Shown: in pieces, positions 1 to 8,242 of the stretch
Layout of the letters: every line of letters starts with the position of its first letter
How positions within the stretch are numbered: position 1 is the stretch's first letter
Translations under genes and position numbers: made by a program
Source of the DNA: CAYWLQ01 sp964458775
Lineage (GTDB): Bacteria > Myxococcota_A > Polyangia > JAAYKL01
Reading direction: 5' to 3'
Length of the DNA stretch: 64,000 bases
NCBI GenBank assembly: GCA_964458775.1
Contig: CAYWLQ010000004.1
Span: 1-64,000, forward strand
Notes under the pieces: model-generated
Told to the model about the DNA's origin: nothing
Seen by the model: only the letters and a program-made list of their open reading frames with translations
The model's database searches: none

Positions 1-3
1 CAA

Positions 4-47
4 AGTGTCACCCATGTCTCCGGATAGAGTGTTACCCATGTTTTCGG
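4..47. mobile_element. Probable insertion sequence end (paired 20-bp direct repeats)
   Basis: Two near-identical 20-bp direct repeats sit 24 bp apart (4-23 and 28-47). Both have the core AGTGT[C/T]ACCCATGT and end in CGG. Repeated cores of this ACCCATGT type are, from memory, common at the ends of IS21- and IS481-like elements. No transposase lies inside the window, so the element would extend to the left. Family assignment is inference. Confidence 0.4.
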
Positions 48-172
48 TTGCACAATTGTCGCTGATGGAATTTTCTAATTGACGCAGAACACTTACCTAT
101 TAGATTTCGTTTACAACAACCTACGCTAAGTTAGATTAGGATTCGCTAAGATTAATAATAAAATTGCATTTA

Positions 173-1348
173 TTAAATCAACACTTCTGCATCCAATTCA
201 AATAACAACTCAGCTCTACATACATCGGCATTTACAAACACAGCAGGTAACAGTTCGAGCCCTCTTTCTTTCAACACTTTTTGTGCAATCTCGATAAACA
301 AGGGATGTTTGACGAACACTGTAGACTGAACAATGTTATTTAAGGAGGCATTGGCTTGCTTCATTAGGATTTCCAACTTGTCCAGTGTGCAGTTTGCTTG
401 AGCCTTAATGTCATTTTCAAACAAACTGATTCCTGCTTCATCAATAGCTGCGGTTCCGGAAATCTCCAACAGGTCGGTTTGGGTTCCCAAAACTCTTACT
501 GCACGTGAAAAAGATGCTCCGTATCTAAAAGCCTCCTTTTGTGCAGGATTCAATATTCTAATCGGCTTTTGGTCGTCAGCAGTGCGAACAAGCAATATAT
601 CTGCTCTCAAATATCCTCCCCCTAAGTCAGTACATCCTATACCGGTACTGGCAGGCAATATTGTCGATTCTAATGCAGATTCTTTCTGCTTATGATGAGA
701 ATCTATTAAGTTTTCTTTTTGGTAGAAAGAAGTTCTTACTCGATTGAATTCGCCGTACCAACTGAGTATATCTTTTAGGTAAAACCATGTTCTAACGATA
801 TTGGAAAAGGTAAATCCTTGTTCTTCTAGTATATGAGTTAAAGTGCTAAACAAACTAGCCGTATGTTCTACAGGAGAGCTGTTTATATCTGCTTCTTGTC
901 CCAAACTTTGAAGCAAAAGATAATCCCCGTTTTCATCTCTCCATTTCTTACCGACGGCCTTTTTTTGATAGTACACTACAAAAGGAGAATCATATTTTTC
1001 TGATGGGATTATGCAGTGAATCAATCGTCCGGCGATTTCTTGGTTACCGGCAGGTTTTCCTTCGACATATGTTATCGGAACACTCGAGTCAAAACCGGCT
1101 TGCGTAAAAACACTAATTCTCGACTTATTGGAAGCCGCCGCAAATCTTGACAAACCGAACATTCTTTCATGAATAGGCACTGCCTTTTTTTCTTTTGCAA
1201 TTGCTACAGCTTGTCTCAATAATTCGGCATCAGCCAAAGACTCATCTCCAAAAGAAGGTTGAGTTGTTATGAATAAATGATTTCCTTTGTGGGCTGTAAG
1301 TATTTTTCCTATGTTCTTAAATTCAACAATTTGTTTGGTAAGGTTCAC
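173..1348 (-). CDS. RidA-superfamily protein related to FkbO/Hyg5/XanB2-type chorismatases
   Basis: The 391-residue protein has two RidA-like halves. The second half carries LPASTGIG (about residues 232-239), an NPAQKEAFRYG stretch and an SGTAAID motif. These are arranged as in the chorismatase family, where XanB2 has PATAIG, an NPRQ-AYRY block and SGTAA. Chorismatases split chorismate into hydroxybenzoate or dihydroxybenzoate products plus pyruvate in the cytoplasm. The start is GTG at 1348, with AAGGAG seven bases upstream. The gene appears monocistronic and lies next to an IS end. The N-terminal half is poorly recognisable, and it could be another RidA-fold enzyme. Family fold is fairly sure; chorismatase activity is inferred. 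Confidence 0.6.
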   Translation of the reverse strand: MNLTKQIVEFKNIGKILTAHKGNHLFITTQPSFGDESLADAELLRQAVAIAKEKKAVPIHERMFGLSRFAAASNKSRISVFTQAGFDSSVPITYVEGKPAGNQEIAGRLIHCIIPSEKYDSPFVVYYQKKAVGKKWRDENGDYLLLQSLGQEADINSSPVEHTASLFSTLTHILEEQGFTFSNIVRTWFYLKDILSWYGEFNRVRTSFYQKENLIDSHHKQKESALESTILPASTGIGCTDLGGGYLRADILLVRTADDQKPIRILNPAQKEAFRYGASFSRAVRVLGTQTDLLEISGTAAIDEAGISLFENDIKAQANCTLDKLEILMKQANASLNNIVQSTVFVKHPLFIEIAQKVLKERGLELLPAVFVNADVCRAELLFELDAEVLI

Positions 1349-1719
1349 AATTCAACTCCTTCTTTATCGATTATCCATTTTAAAACTACACAGAAAATAA
1401 AGCAAAAGGTAGCCTCAAATGCAACTTTACAGCATGCATACTGCATTAGCCAACACTGAAACATGAGCAAAAATTTTCCACGACACACAAATAAATATTT
1501 TATAAAGAGATGTGATAAGACAATACAGATTATGCAACGGTAAACATCCAATCCTCGCAACTTGTTTTTGTGGAATTTGTGTATTCATTTAAAAAGCAAA
1601 ATGATATTATTTAGATGTTCAGTTTTTATAGTAGGGTCAAGAAAGGGCTTAATCGTCGAAACTATACTTCTTGTATCTTCTATAAAAACAACCTGGTTCT
1701 AATGATCAAAGGAGAAAAT
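1349..1719. other. Divergent intergenic region without a supported gene
   Basis: This 371-bp region separates two divergently read genes and must hold both promoters. It is AT-rich. I see no convincing hairpin, tRNA or promoter pair. A short minus-strand open frame upstream of the chorismatase-like gene (to 1560) is rich in Cys, Phe and Ile, has no ribosome binding site I can support, and is not called. Confidence 0.5.
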
Positions 1720-2691
1720 ATGAAGTCACTATCGATTTGGCTGTTATTTGCGTTATTGATTCAGGTCGCTGCTGTTTTCAGTTGCGGTGAAGAAGAAGAC
1801 GAAGAAGAAGTCGTAAATGGAAAGCGAAACGACAATGCCGTTCAATTGCAGATTGCAATGCAGGGTAGTTTGCAAAACCCTGCTTGGTCTCCGGACGGTG
1901 ATGCAATATTGTTTACGCGATTTCGCACTGCATATAATGAGGAACCGGCTGATTTGTTTATCATGAACCTTTCCAGCGGAGAGCCGCATGAACTTGTGTC
2001 GGACGGCAGCGGAAACGTTAACCTTCCTGGCTCTGCTTGGAACGCACAATTGGAGGGAATAGTTTTTTCCTCATCTCGCGATCCGCATGACGAAATATAT
2101 TTTATTGATGACAGCGGCACAACAGGAGACGAGGTTCAGATAACCGATAGAGAAGATTACATGGCATATGAACCTTCTGTATCTCCTGACGGACAGAGGA
2201 TTGTTTTCGAATCCCATGTCGTTGATCAAGAAGACAACGGTGTTATTACTGTTTTCCGGATTGACGGCACCGGCGACTACATGGTTTTAACAAACCCGAA
2301 TGATGATTGTCGACAACCCAATTGGTCACCTGCCGGAAATAAAATTCTCTATCAGAGATTTGACGGTTCACAGTGGAATATCTGGACAGTTAATACAGAT
2401 GGATCAGGTGCACTTCAGATCACAAGCGGTCAAGGGGACAAAACCGATGCATCATTTTCTCCTGACGGTGCTTGGATTGTATATTCCTCTGATGAAGGTG
2501 AACTTGACTACGCAAATATATTCATTATTCCGAGCGGAGGCGGAAGTTCACGAAGGGTTACTAATTGGGGCGGATACGACGGCGCACCTTCGTGGTCTCC
2601 GGACGGGTCAAAAATTATATTCGAATCCTACCCCGGTGACCCGGACGATTCAAAAGGTACCGCGATTTGGATGATAGATGCGCCTATCTAA
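1720..2691 (+). CDS. TolB-like beta-propeller lipoprotein (PD40 repeats)
   Basis: A 323-residue exported lipoprotein. The start ATG at 1720 follows GGAG by five bases and begins a classic signal peptide ending in the lipobox VFSC (Cys22). An acidic Glu-rich linker follows. About five WD40-like PD40 units, with cores such as SPDGDAILF, SPDGQRIVF, SPAGNKILY, SPDGAWIVY and SPDGSKIIF, run from about residue 57 to the C-terminus. This is the TolB C-terminal propeller fold without the TolB N-terminal domain. PD40 proteins usually bind proteins or peptides at the cell envelope; the ligand here is unknown. A GH114 lipoprotein follows 61 bp downstream on the same strand and may share its transcript. 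Confidence 0.75.
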   Translation: MKSLSIWLLFALLIQVAAVFSCGEEEDEEEVVNGKRNDNAVQLQIAMQGSLQNPAWSPDGDAILFTRFRTAYNEEPADLFIMNLSSGEPHELVSDGSGNVNLPGSAWNAQLEGIVFSSSRDPHDEIYFIDDSGTTGDEVQITDREDYMAYEPSVSPDGQRIVFESHVVDQEDNGVITVFRIDGTGDYMVLTNPNDDCRQPNWSPAGNKILYQRFDGSQWNIWTVNTDGSGALQITSGQGDKTDASFSPDGAWIVYSSDEGELDYANIFIIPSGGGSSRRVTNWGGYDGAPSWSPDGSKIIFESYPGDPDDSKGTAIWMIDAPI

Positions 2692-2752
2692 ACGCAAGCA
2701 CAAATAAACTTTGTCAAAAAACAATTGTCAGAAGTTAGGAGGAATGCAAAAA

Positions 2753-3790
2753 ATGTATTGTGGAAAGACACTTGGAATATCGATTTTTTCTATACTGTTT
2801 TCAGCTGCATTGTTTTGTCAAGCATGCGGCGATGATGAAGGCGGGATTTGTGTTCGACTTGCCGAAGATGACGCAAAATGCACCTCATTGCCTAATACTC
2901 CCGCTTTTCATGTTTGTGAAAATGAGTCACAAACACCTCCAAGCGCTGATTGCGTATTGCTAGGAGAGAGCGGAGACTACTGCTGTCCCGAAGGATTCGG
3001 CACCGGCGACCCACCTGCAGGCCCGGGTTTGGACCCGAGTGTTGCACCAATAACCAATACGGGTTATTTGCCTCCGCTGACTGCATCTTGGCAATGGCAG
3101 CTTGACGGAACTATCAACACCTCCTATCCGGTAGAAGTCTATGATGTAGATTTATTTGAGACAGATACAGCAGTTATAACAGCACTGCAAGCTGCCGGGA
3201 AAAAGGTCTTTTGCTACTTTTCGGCCGGATCGGCAGAGGATTGGCGTTCTGACTATAGCGGTTTTGCCAAGTCTGCGCTCGGTTTAAATATGGACGGTTG
3301 GCCCGGAGAGAAATGGGTAGACATAACAGATACAAGCGTGCTTGATGTAATGATTGACCGATTAGATTTAGCGGTTTCAAAAGGGTGTGACGGTGTTGAG
3401 CCTGACAATATGGACGGTTTTGCAAATAATACCGGCTTTCTTCTTACGGGCGCTCATCAGTTAGGCTTTAATAAAAGAATAGCAAACGAATCACATCAAA
3501 GGGGTTTGGCCGTGCTGCTCAAAAACGATCTGGCACAAATAAAAGACCTCGTTGACTACTTTGACGGTGCTCTCAACGAAGAGTGTTTCTATTACGATGA
3601 ATGTGATGCTATGATGCCGTTCATCGAAGCAGGCAAGCCGGTTTTTCAAGCAGAGTATGCTGATACCGCAGCTCTCGCACAACAACGAGCTACAGATATA
3701 TGTGCTGATGCGCGAGATCGAGGTTTTCACACACTTGTTCTTCCATGGGACCTCGATGATAGCTTTAGGTTCAGTTGTGATGATGAATAA
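2753..3790 (+). CDS. GH114-like endo-alpha-1,4-polygalactosaminidase lipoprotein
   Basis: A 345-residue protein with a signal peptide and lipobox CQAC. AGGAGG at 2737-2742 is ten bases before the ATG at 2753, preferred over the ATG at 2744 that almost touches it. The N-terminal 80 residues are Cys-rich, with a CC pair in YCCPEGF. The rest matches the TM1410/GH114 barrel: an ASWQWQLDG entry strand, VFCYFSAGSAEDWR, the DGVEPDNMDG strand end and ALNEECFYYDE. The last two carry the acidic residues expected for catalysis. Known GH114 enzymes hydrolyse alpha-1,4-linked galactosamine polymers. Substrate here is inferred; fold assignment is strong. It is predicted to act at the cell surface or in the periplasm. 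Confidence 0.8.
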   Translation: MYCGKTLGISIFSILFSAALFCQACGDDEGGICVRLAEDDAKCTSLPNTPAFHVCENESQTPPSADCVLLGESGDYCCPEGFGTGDPPAGPGLDPSVAPITNTGYLPPLTASWQWQLDGTINTSYPVEVYDVDLFETDTAVITALQAAGKKVFCYFSAGSAEDWRSDYSGFAKSALGLNMDGWPGEKWVDITDTSVLDVMIDRLDLAVSKGCDGVEPDNMDGFANNTGFLLTGAHQLGFNKRIANESHQRGLAVLLKNDLAQIKDLVDYFDGALNEECFYYDECDAMMPFIEAGKPVFQAEYADTAALAQQRATDICADARDRGFHTLVLPWDLDDSFRFSCDDE

Positions 3791-3874
3791 GTATTATTGG
3801 GTTTCCGCTTCAAAGTTCTAGAATCTATCTTTTCCTTTCTTAAACATAGATATTCTTTTCAATAAACCTCTGTT

Positions 3875-3901
3875 TCGACCGAATGGTCGATTATTTCGAC
3901 C
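3875..3901. terminator. TCGACC hairpin, possible terminator
   Basis: TCGACC-GAAT-GGTCGA (3875-3890) forms a perfect six-base-pair stem with a four-base loop. It is followed by TTATTT and a further TCGACC copy at 3896-3901, then a T-run. It lies 84 bp after the GH114 gene, so it may end that transcript. The T-tract is interrupted and the call is tentative. Confidence 0.35.
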
Positions 3902-4060
3902 TTTTTGTCGTAAATAATTTGTTTGAAATACTAAGAGTGTTTCTTTTTCTTTATCTCTTCTACATATTTTTTAGTTGCTTAAAATTGGTACATTTTATGC
4001 TCATCCACCTATCTCAGTAAACGTTATGAGTTGATCAAACTCACCACAAGGAGAATCAAG

Positions 4061-4954
4061 ATGAGTAAACCAATTGTAGTTACATTAATAGGTTTCGTGA
4101 CACTGTATGTGGTTACAGCGTGCGGTGATACGGTTGACGATTTAGATTTGGATACCGATACCGAATCTGATACTGACACTGACATTGATACGGATACCGA
4201 TACTGACACCGATACTGACACCGATACTGATACTGACATTGATACCGACACTGATACTGACACCGATTCAGACACTGATACCGATACTGATACTGACACC
4301 GATACTGACACCGATACTGACACCGATACTGACACCGATACTGATATTGATACCGATACTGATACCGATTCAGATATCGAAATTGACACTGATAGCCTTA
4401 CAGACGGCGGTGAAGAAATATCTTCGGATGAGATTCTTTGTGAGTTTGACTGTGTAAGAGAGAGACTTTGCTCAGGCGAAAACAACATTATTCATGATGA
4501 AATGATCTGCTCCGGCACCTTGGTCTGCTGTGAATCAGCTTCAGGTGACGGTGACACCGATACCGATACCGATACCGACACCGATACCGATACCGATACC
4601 GACACCGATACCGATACCGACACCGATACCGATACCGATACCGATACCGATACCGATACCGACACTGATTCGATTTTAGAAACTTGCACATTTGAATGCA
4701 TGTCTCTACAACGTTGTGATAACAGAGTCGGTACGGTACATGAAGATATGAGTTGTGAAGCATTAGAACAAGTTTGTTGTGAAATAGAAAACGCTGACAG
4801 TGATTCAGCTCCTGAAATCAATACTGATTCTACTTGTACATTTGAATGCACAGGAGCTTTGTTTTGCGAAACTAACGGAATCGTTCATGAAGATATGACT
4901 TGTTCCGGTAATAGGGTTTGTTGTGAGGTTGAGGATACTGACAATGAGGTATAA
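4061..4954 (+). CDS. Lipoprotein with Asp-Thr repeat stalks and three clip-like Cys-rich modules
   Basis: A 297-residue surface lipoprotein. ATG at 4061 has AAGGAG seven bases upstream; the signal peptide ends in VVTAC. After the lipid anchor comes about 80 residues of alternating Asp-Thr, then a Cys-rich module, a second Asp-Thr stretch of about 39 residues, and two more modules. Each module is about 35 residues with the pattern C-x3-C-x6-C, then an [IV]H-[DE]-[DE]-M-x-C core and a closing VCCE. Six cysteines per module imply three disulfides, outwardly like arthropod clip domains. Asp-Thr stretches probably act as extended, possibly calcium-binding stalks. No enzyme motif is seen. Function unknown. 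Confidence 0.75.
   Translation: MSKPIVVTLIGFVTLYVVTACGDTVDDLDLDTDTESDTDTDIDTDTDTDTDTDTDTDTDIDTDTDTDTDSDTDTDTDTDTDTDTDTDTDTDTDTDIDTDTDTDSDIEIDTDSLTDGGEEISSDEILCEFDCVRERLCSGENNIIHDEMICSGTLVCCESASGDGDTDTDTDTDTDTDTDTDTDTDTDTDTDTDTDTDTDTDTDSILETCTFECMSLQRCDNRVGTVHEDMSCEALEQVCCEIENADSDSAPEINTDSTCTFECTGALFCETNGIVHEDMTCSGNRVCCEVEDTDNEV
4151..4392 (+). repeat. Asp-Thr-encoding hexamer microsatellite, first tract
   Basis: About 240 bp of GAYACN hexamers (mostly GATACT, GACACC and GATACC), with occasional Ile and Ser codons, encoding Asp-Thr. In-frame hexamer gain or loss would change stalk length without a frameshift. Opposite-strand frames here (Ser-Val repeats) are artefacts. Confidence 0.9.
4553..4669 (+). 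repeat. Asp-Thr-encoding hexamer microsatellite, second tract
   Basis: About 117 bp of nearly pure GATACC and GACACC units inside the same lipoprotein gene. It is more homogeneous than the first tract, which suggests more recent expansion. Confidence 0.9.
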
Positions 4955-4992
4955 CTTGACAAGTATCCTATAGAGTAAAAAAATTACTTGTT

Positions 4993-6663
4993 TTGAAGTA
5001 TTCGCAAAAACCGCTCTTGTTATTATTTCCTACAGTAACCGTTCTTGCCGGTGCCGCATTTCTTATCCTTCAGTATTGGGAGCACAAAAAGGAACTCACT
5101 GATGTAGAAAATATGTTTGATGCCCATATCGATTCTCTTTCGGCAGTTATTGCCGAAGCGGCCAGGGAATCATCGGAGTCAACAGCTCTTATTTATGAAA
5201 CCACTGAAGAACATTTGGAAATGATTGCGCACTTATTAGAGAACTACCCCAGGAACAATGAAGAACGAGCGTCAATAGCTGCTGCTCACGGACTTACATT
5301 GTGGGTAACAACTGATAGTAACTTAGAGTTCAATGGCTACTGGGGTGACGTACAAGTACCGGACAGACCGAAGATTTTATCTTTTATGAAAGACATAGAA
5401 CCTTACTCTATTGCAGACGGCGGTTTTTTGGCGTCATTGGATATTGCTTGTTTCAAGTACGGGGATCCGGAAATAATGATTGGTATCATATGTATTGATG
5501 CTATGAGGCTAGTACAAATGAGAAGAAAGATAGGTATCGGCCCGCTTTTTAAAAATATAATTCAAAAAGATGTACTTTACGTTGCCCTTCAAGACAACAG
5601 CGGAGTACTTGCTGTTTCTCCTGTAAATGCCAAAATTTCAAAATGGGGAGATGACCCGTTTCTAAATACTGCGCTTAACGAAACCTCAGGAAACGGAATT
5701 TCGCGACTTCTACAACAGGGAAACAATCCGATTTTTGAAGGACTGATGCCTTTTGATATGGCTGATGATACCAAGGTTCTGCTCAGAGTGGGAATTGACG
5801 GCTCACTGCCTTTTGGACTTAGAAAACAAATTGCATCAAGGTTTACAAGGTCTGCATTGCCAGTCACCGGAATATCATTAATTACGGTGTTTTTGACCGT
5901 ACTTTTGTGGCTAGGTTTACGAAAAGCAGATAAAATGGAAAAACGTTTGGCTGATGAACGAGAAGAAAAGAAACACTGGGAAACAATAGGTCAAATGTCC
6001 GCCACCGTGGCTCATGAAGTTAGAAATCCTCTCAATACAATAGGCATGATAGCACAACGTTTAAGAGTCGAACTCAAAGTTAGCGAGGTCGATTATCAGG
6101 AATTTGATGAGATGATAGGGCTTCTAATGTCTGAGTCGGAAAGGGTCGGTCGTGTAGTAACCGGATTTCTTGATCTTGGAAAACCTCTAAATCTTGAGCT
6201 TAGAGAAGTTAAAATAAAACAGATTGTTAACGAAGCACTGTTACCTATGTTTATGAGGTCGGAACATGAAGAAAAACTTTTGGAAGTTATATGTCGAACG
6301 AACAAAAGTGCTTTTATTGACAAAAATCGTTTTCAACAAGTTCTTGTAAATCTTGTGGATAATGCTTTAGATGCAATAGATAAGAATGGAGAAGTCAGAG
6401 TTGAAATCTTGGCTGATCAAGTTGAGCTTTGCATAAGCGTTGTCGATAACGGTATTGGTATAAAAGAAGAGGCTGTCGGTGAAATTTTCAAGCCGTTTGT
6501 AAGCTACAAAAAGAACGGAACGGGACTCGGTTTGCCATTGGTAAAAAGAATTGTTAAAGCACACGGCGGTACATTGGATTTCTTTTCAGTACCGACTAAG
6601 GGATCTTCTGTAACAATTAGGATTCCCTGCTCAAATAAAGATACGATAAAGGGGGCCGGTTGA
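4993..6663 (+). CDS. Membrane sensor histidine kinase of an NtrB/NtrC-type pair
   Basis: A 556-residue inner-membrane kinase. TM1 (about 7-28) and TM2 (about 288-309) flank an extracytoplasmic sensor domain of about 255 residues that I do not recognise. The HisKA motif ATVAHEVRNPLN puts the phospho-acceptor at His341. The HATPase domain shows NLVDNALDAID (N box), DNGIGI (G1) and GTGLGLPL (G2). The start is TTG at 4993 with no strong ribosome binding site, so the exact N-terminus is uncertain, though the TM segment right after it fits. It overlaps the downstream regulator by one base, so the two form a two-component pair. Signal unknown. Confidence 0.85.
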   Translation: MKYSQKPLLLLFPTVTVLAGAAFLILQYWEHKKELTDVENMFDAHIDSLSAVIAEAARESSESTALIYETTEEHLEMIAHLLENYPRNNEERASIAAAHGLTLWVTTDSNLEFNGYWGDVQVPDRPKILSFMKDIEPYSIADGGFLASLDIACFKYGDPEIMIGIICIDAMRLVQMRRKIGIGPLFKNIIQKDVLYVALQDNSGVLAVSPVNAKISKWGDDPFLNTALNETSGNGISRLLQQGNNPIFEGLMPFDMADDTKVLLRVGIDGSLPFGLRKQIASRFTRSALPVTGISLITVFLTVLLWLGLRKADKMEKRLADEREEKKHWETIGQMSATVAHEVRNPLNTIGMIAQRLRVELKVSEVDYQEFDEMIGLLMSESERVGRVVTGFLDLGKPLNLELREVKIKQIVNEALLPMFMRSEHEEKLLEVICRTNKSAFIDKNRFQQVLVNLVDNALDAIDKNGEVRVEILADQVELCISVVDNGIGIKEEAVGEIFKPFVSYKKNGTGLGLPLVKRIVKAHGGTLDFFSVPTKGSSVTIRIPCSNKDTIKGAG

Positions 6664-8027
6664 TGACAACAGATCATAGTCAAACAATTCTACTTGTTGA
6701 AGACGATGCTCCACAGCGCAAAATACTTAACGGTTTTTTAGAAAAAAGAGGATATAGAGTATTGAGCGCAGATTCTGCAAATTCTGCTCTGTCTATTGCC
6801 TTGGATACTCAAGTAGATTTAGTATTGACAGATCTTAGACTTGGGGGACCTGACGGAGTTGAGCTTCTGAAATCTCTTCGCGAAAGACATAATGATCTTC
6901 AGGCAATTATTTTAACAGCATACGGAACAATTGATGATGCAGTAAGAGCTATGCGAGCAGGAGCATATGATTTTGTTAGCAAACCTGTCGATTTGGCCAG
7001 ACTCGAAGTTTTAATAGAAAAAGCCTTGGAAAGATCATTCCTTGACCGCGAAGTCAGATCCTTACAAGAAACCGTAAAAAATACCGGTGCGTTTAGCGAA
7101 ATGATCGGAAACAGCACTGCCGTACAACAGATGACAGCGCAAGCAACAAAAGTTGCACCGTCTAAAGCAAACGTTCTTATTTTAGGAGAATCAGGCACCG
7201 GAAAAGAGGTATTGGCCCGTAGCATTCATATGGCATCACCGAGAAAGAACAAACCGTTCTTAACAGTTAATTGTGCAGCTTTGCCCGAAACACTGATAGA
7301 ATCGGAGCTTTTCGGACATGAGAAGGGTGCCTTTACCGGAGCAATATCTCGGAAAAAAGGACGGTTTGAATCAGCCCATCAAGGAACATTGTTCTTGGAT
7401 GAAGTAGGTGAAATTCCGCTTCATTTACAAGTTAAATTGCTCAATGTACTTCAGTCCGGAAGATTTGAACGAGTGGGCGGCACTGAAACGGTAAGCGTTG
7501 ATGTTCGCATTATTGCAGCAACCAACCGTGACTTAAGATCTCAAATAGCAGACGGTTCGTTTAGAGAAGATCTGTATTACCGACTCAATGTTGTTACCTT
7601 TACTGTTTTGCCGTTGAGAGAAAGAAAAGAAGACATTCCTATTTTGGTCTACCATTTTTTAAAAAAACACGCAGACTTAAACGGAAACAAACCCTTGACG
7701 GTATCTAACAAAGCGATGGAAAAATTGGTTAATTATCATTTTCCTGGGAATATCAGAGAACTTGAAAATTGGATTGAACGCGCAGTTGTTTTTTCGGACG
7801 GAATTACTCTTACCGAGGAAGACCTTCCGAATCTTGCCTGTGAAAAAAGATACAACATTCCAGAGTCAGTTACTCATAACGGATTGGAAGCAAAAGTTAC
7901 AGCACTGGAAATAAACCTAATTAAAAGCGCACTTGAGGCAAATAAGGGCAACCAAAGCGCGGCGGCAAGAGAACTTGGTATAACGGAAAGAAATATTCGA
8001 TATAAAATAAGAAAATACGACTTATAA
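6663..8027 (+). CDS. Sigma-54-dependent response regulator (NtrC family)
   Basis: A 454-residue protein with receiver, AAA+ and Fis HTH domains. The receiver (about 8-120) has the phospho-Asp in LTDLRLGG (Asp57). The AAA+ domain carries GESGTGKE (Walker A, about 175-182), an intact GAFTGA sigma-54 contact loop and GTLFLDEVGEIP (Walker B). A Fis-type helix-turn-helix (about 415-454) closes the protein. ATG at 6663 overlaps the kinase stop codon and is preceded by a G-rich ribosome binding site; a TTG three bases earlier is also possible. It would activate sigma-54 promoters when phosphorylated by the upstream kinase. Target genes cannot be told from sequence. Confidence 0.92.
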   Translation: MTTDHSQTILLVEDDAPQRKILNGFLEKRGYRVLSADSANSALSIALDTQVDLVLTDLRLGGPDGVELLKSLRERHNDLQAIILTAYGTIDDAVRAMRAGAYDFVSKPVDLARLEVLIEKALERSFLDREVRSLQETVKNTGAFSEMIGNSTAVQQMTAQATKVAPSKANVLILGESGTGKEVLARSIHMASPRKNKPFLTVNCAALPETLIESELFGHEKGAFTGAISRKKGRFESAHQGTLFLDEVGEIPLHLQVKLLNVLQSGRFERVGGTETVSVDVRIIAATNRDLRSQIADGSFREDLYYRLNVVTFTVLPLRERKEDIPILVYHFLKKHADLNGNKPLTVSNKAMEKLVNYHFPGNIRELENWIERAVVFSDGITLTEEDLPNLACEKRYNIPESVTHNGLEAKVTALEINLIKSALEANKGNQSAAARELGITERNIRYKIRKYDL

Positions 8028-8242
8028 ATAGTCCCAAGTTCCATATTAGAAATCACATCGGACAATTATATCAAAGAACTCTTTTTCTAAAAAGATGACA
8101 GAATAGTTAAAAAAGATACAACAGTGTAGTTGTTTGTTTCTGTTTATGAAATTGTAGCAAGGAACCTACTATGTCGGCATTTGTCGGTCGATTTTTGTGA
8201 AGTATAACAAGGTTGAACCTTTTAGTATTAGGAGATAACTAA

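Noticed and set aside
1345..1560. Minus-strand 71-residue open frame overlapping the chorismatase-like start
   Set aside because: Cys/Phe/Ile-rich, no ribosome binding site, and its end overlaps the GTG start of the real gene.
4024..4488. Minus-strand open frame of Ser-Val repeats
   Set aside because: It is the mirror reading of the Asp-Thr hexamer tract; the plus-strand gene has a signal peptide, ribosome site and conserved Cys modules.
4151..4669. Repeat tracts as a possible CRISPR array
   Set aside because: Units are hexamers with no spacers, and they translate as a low-complexity protein.
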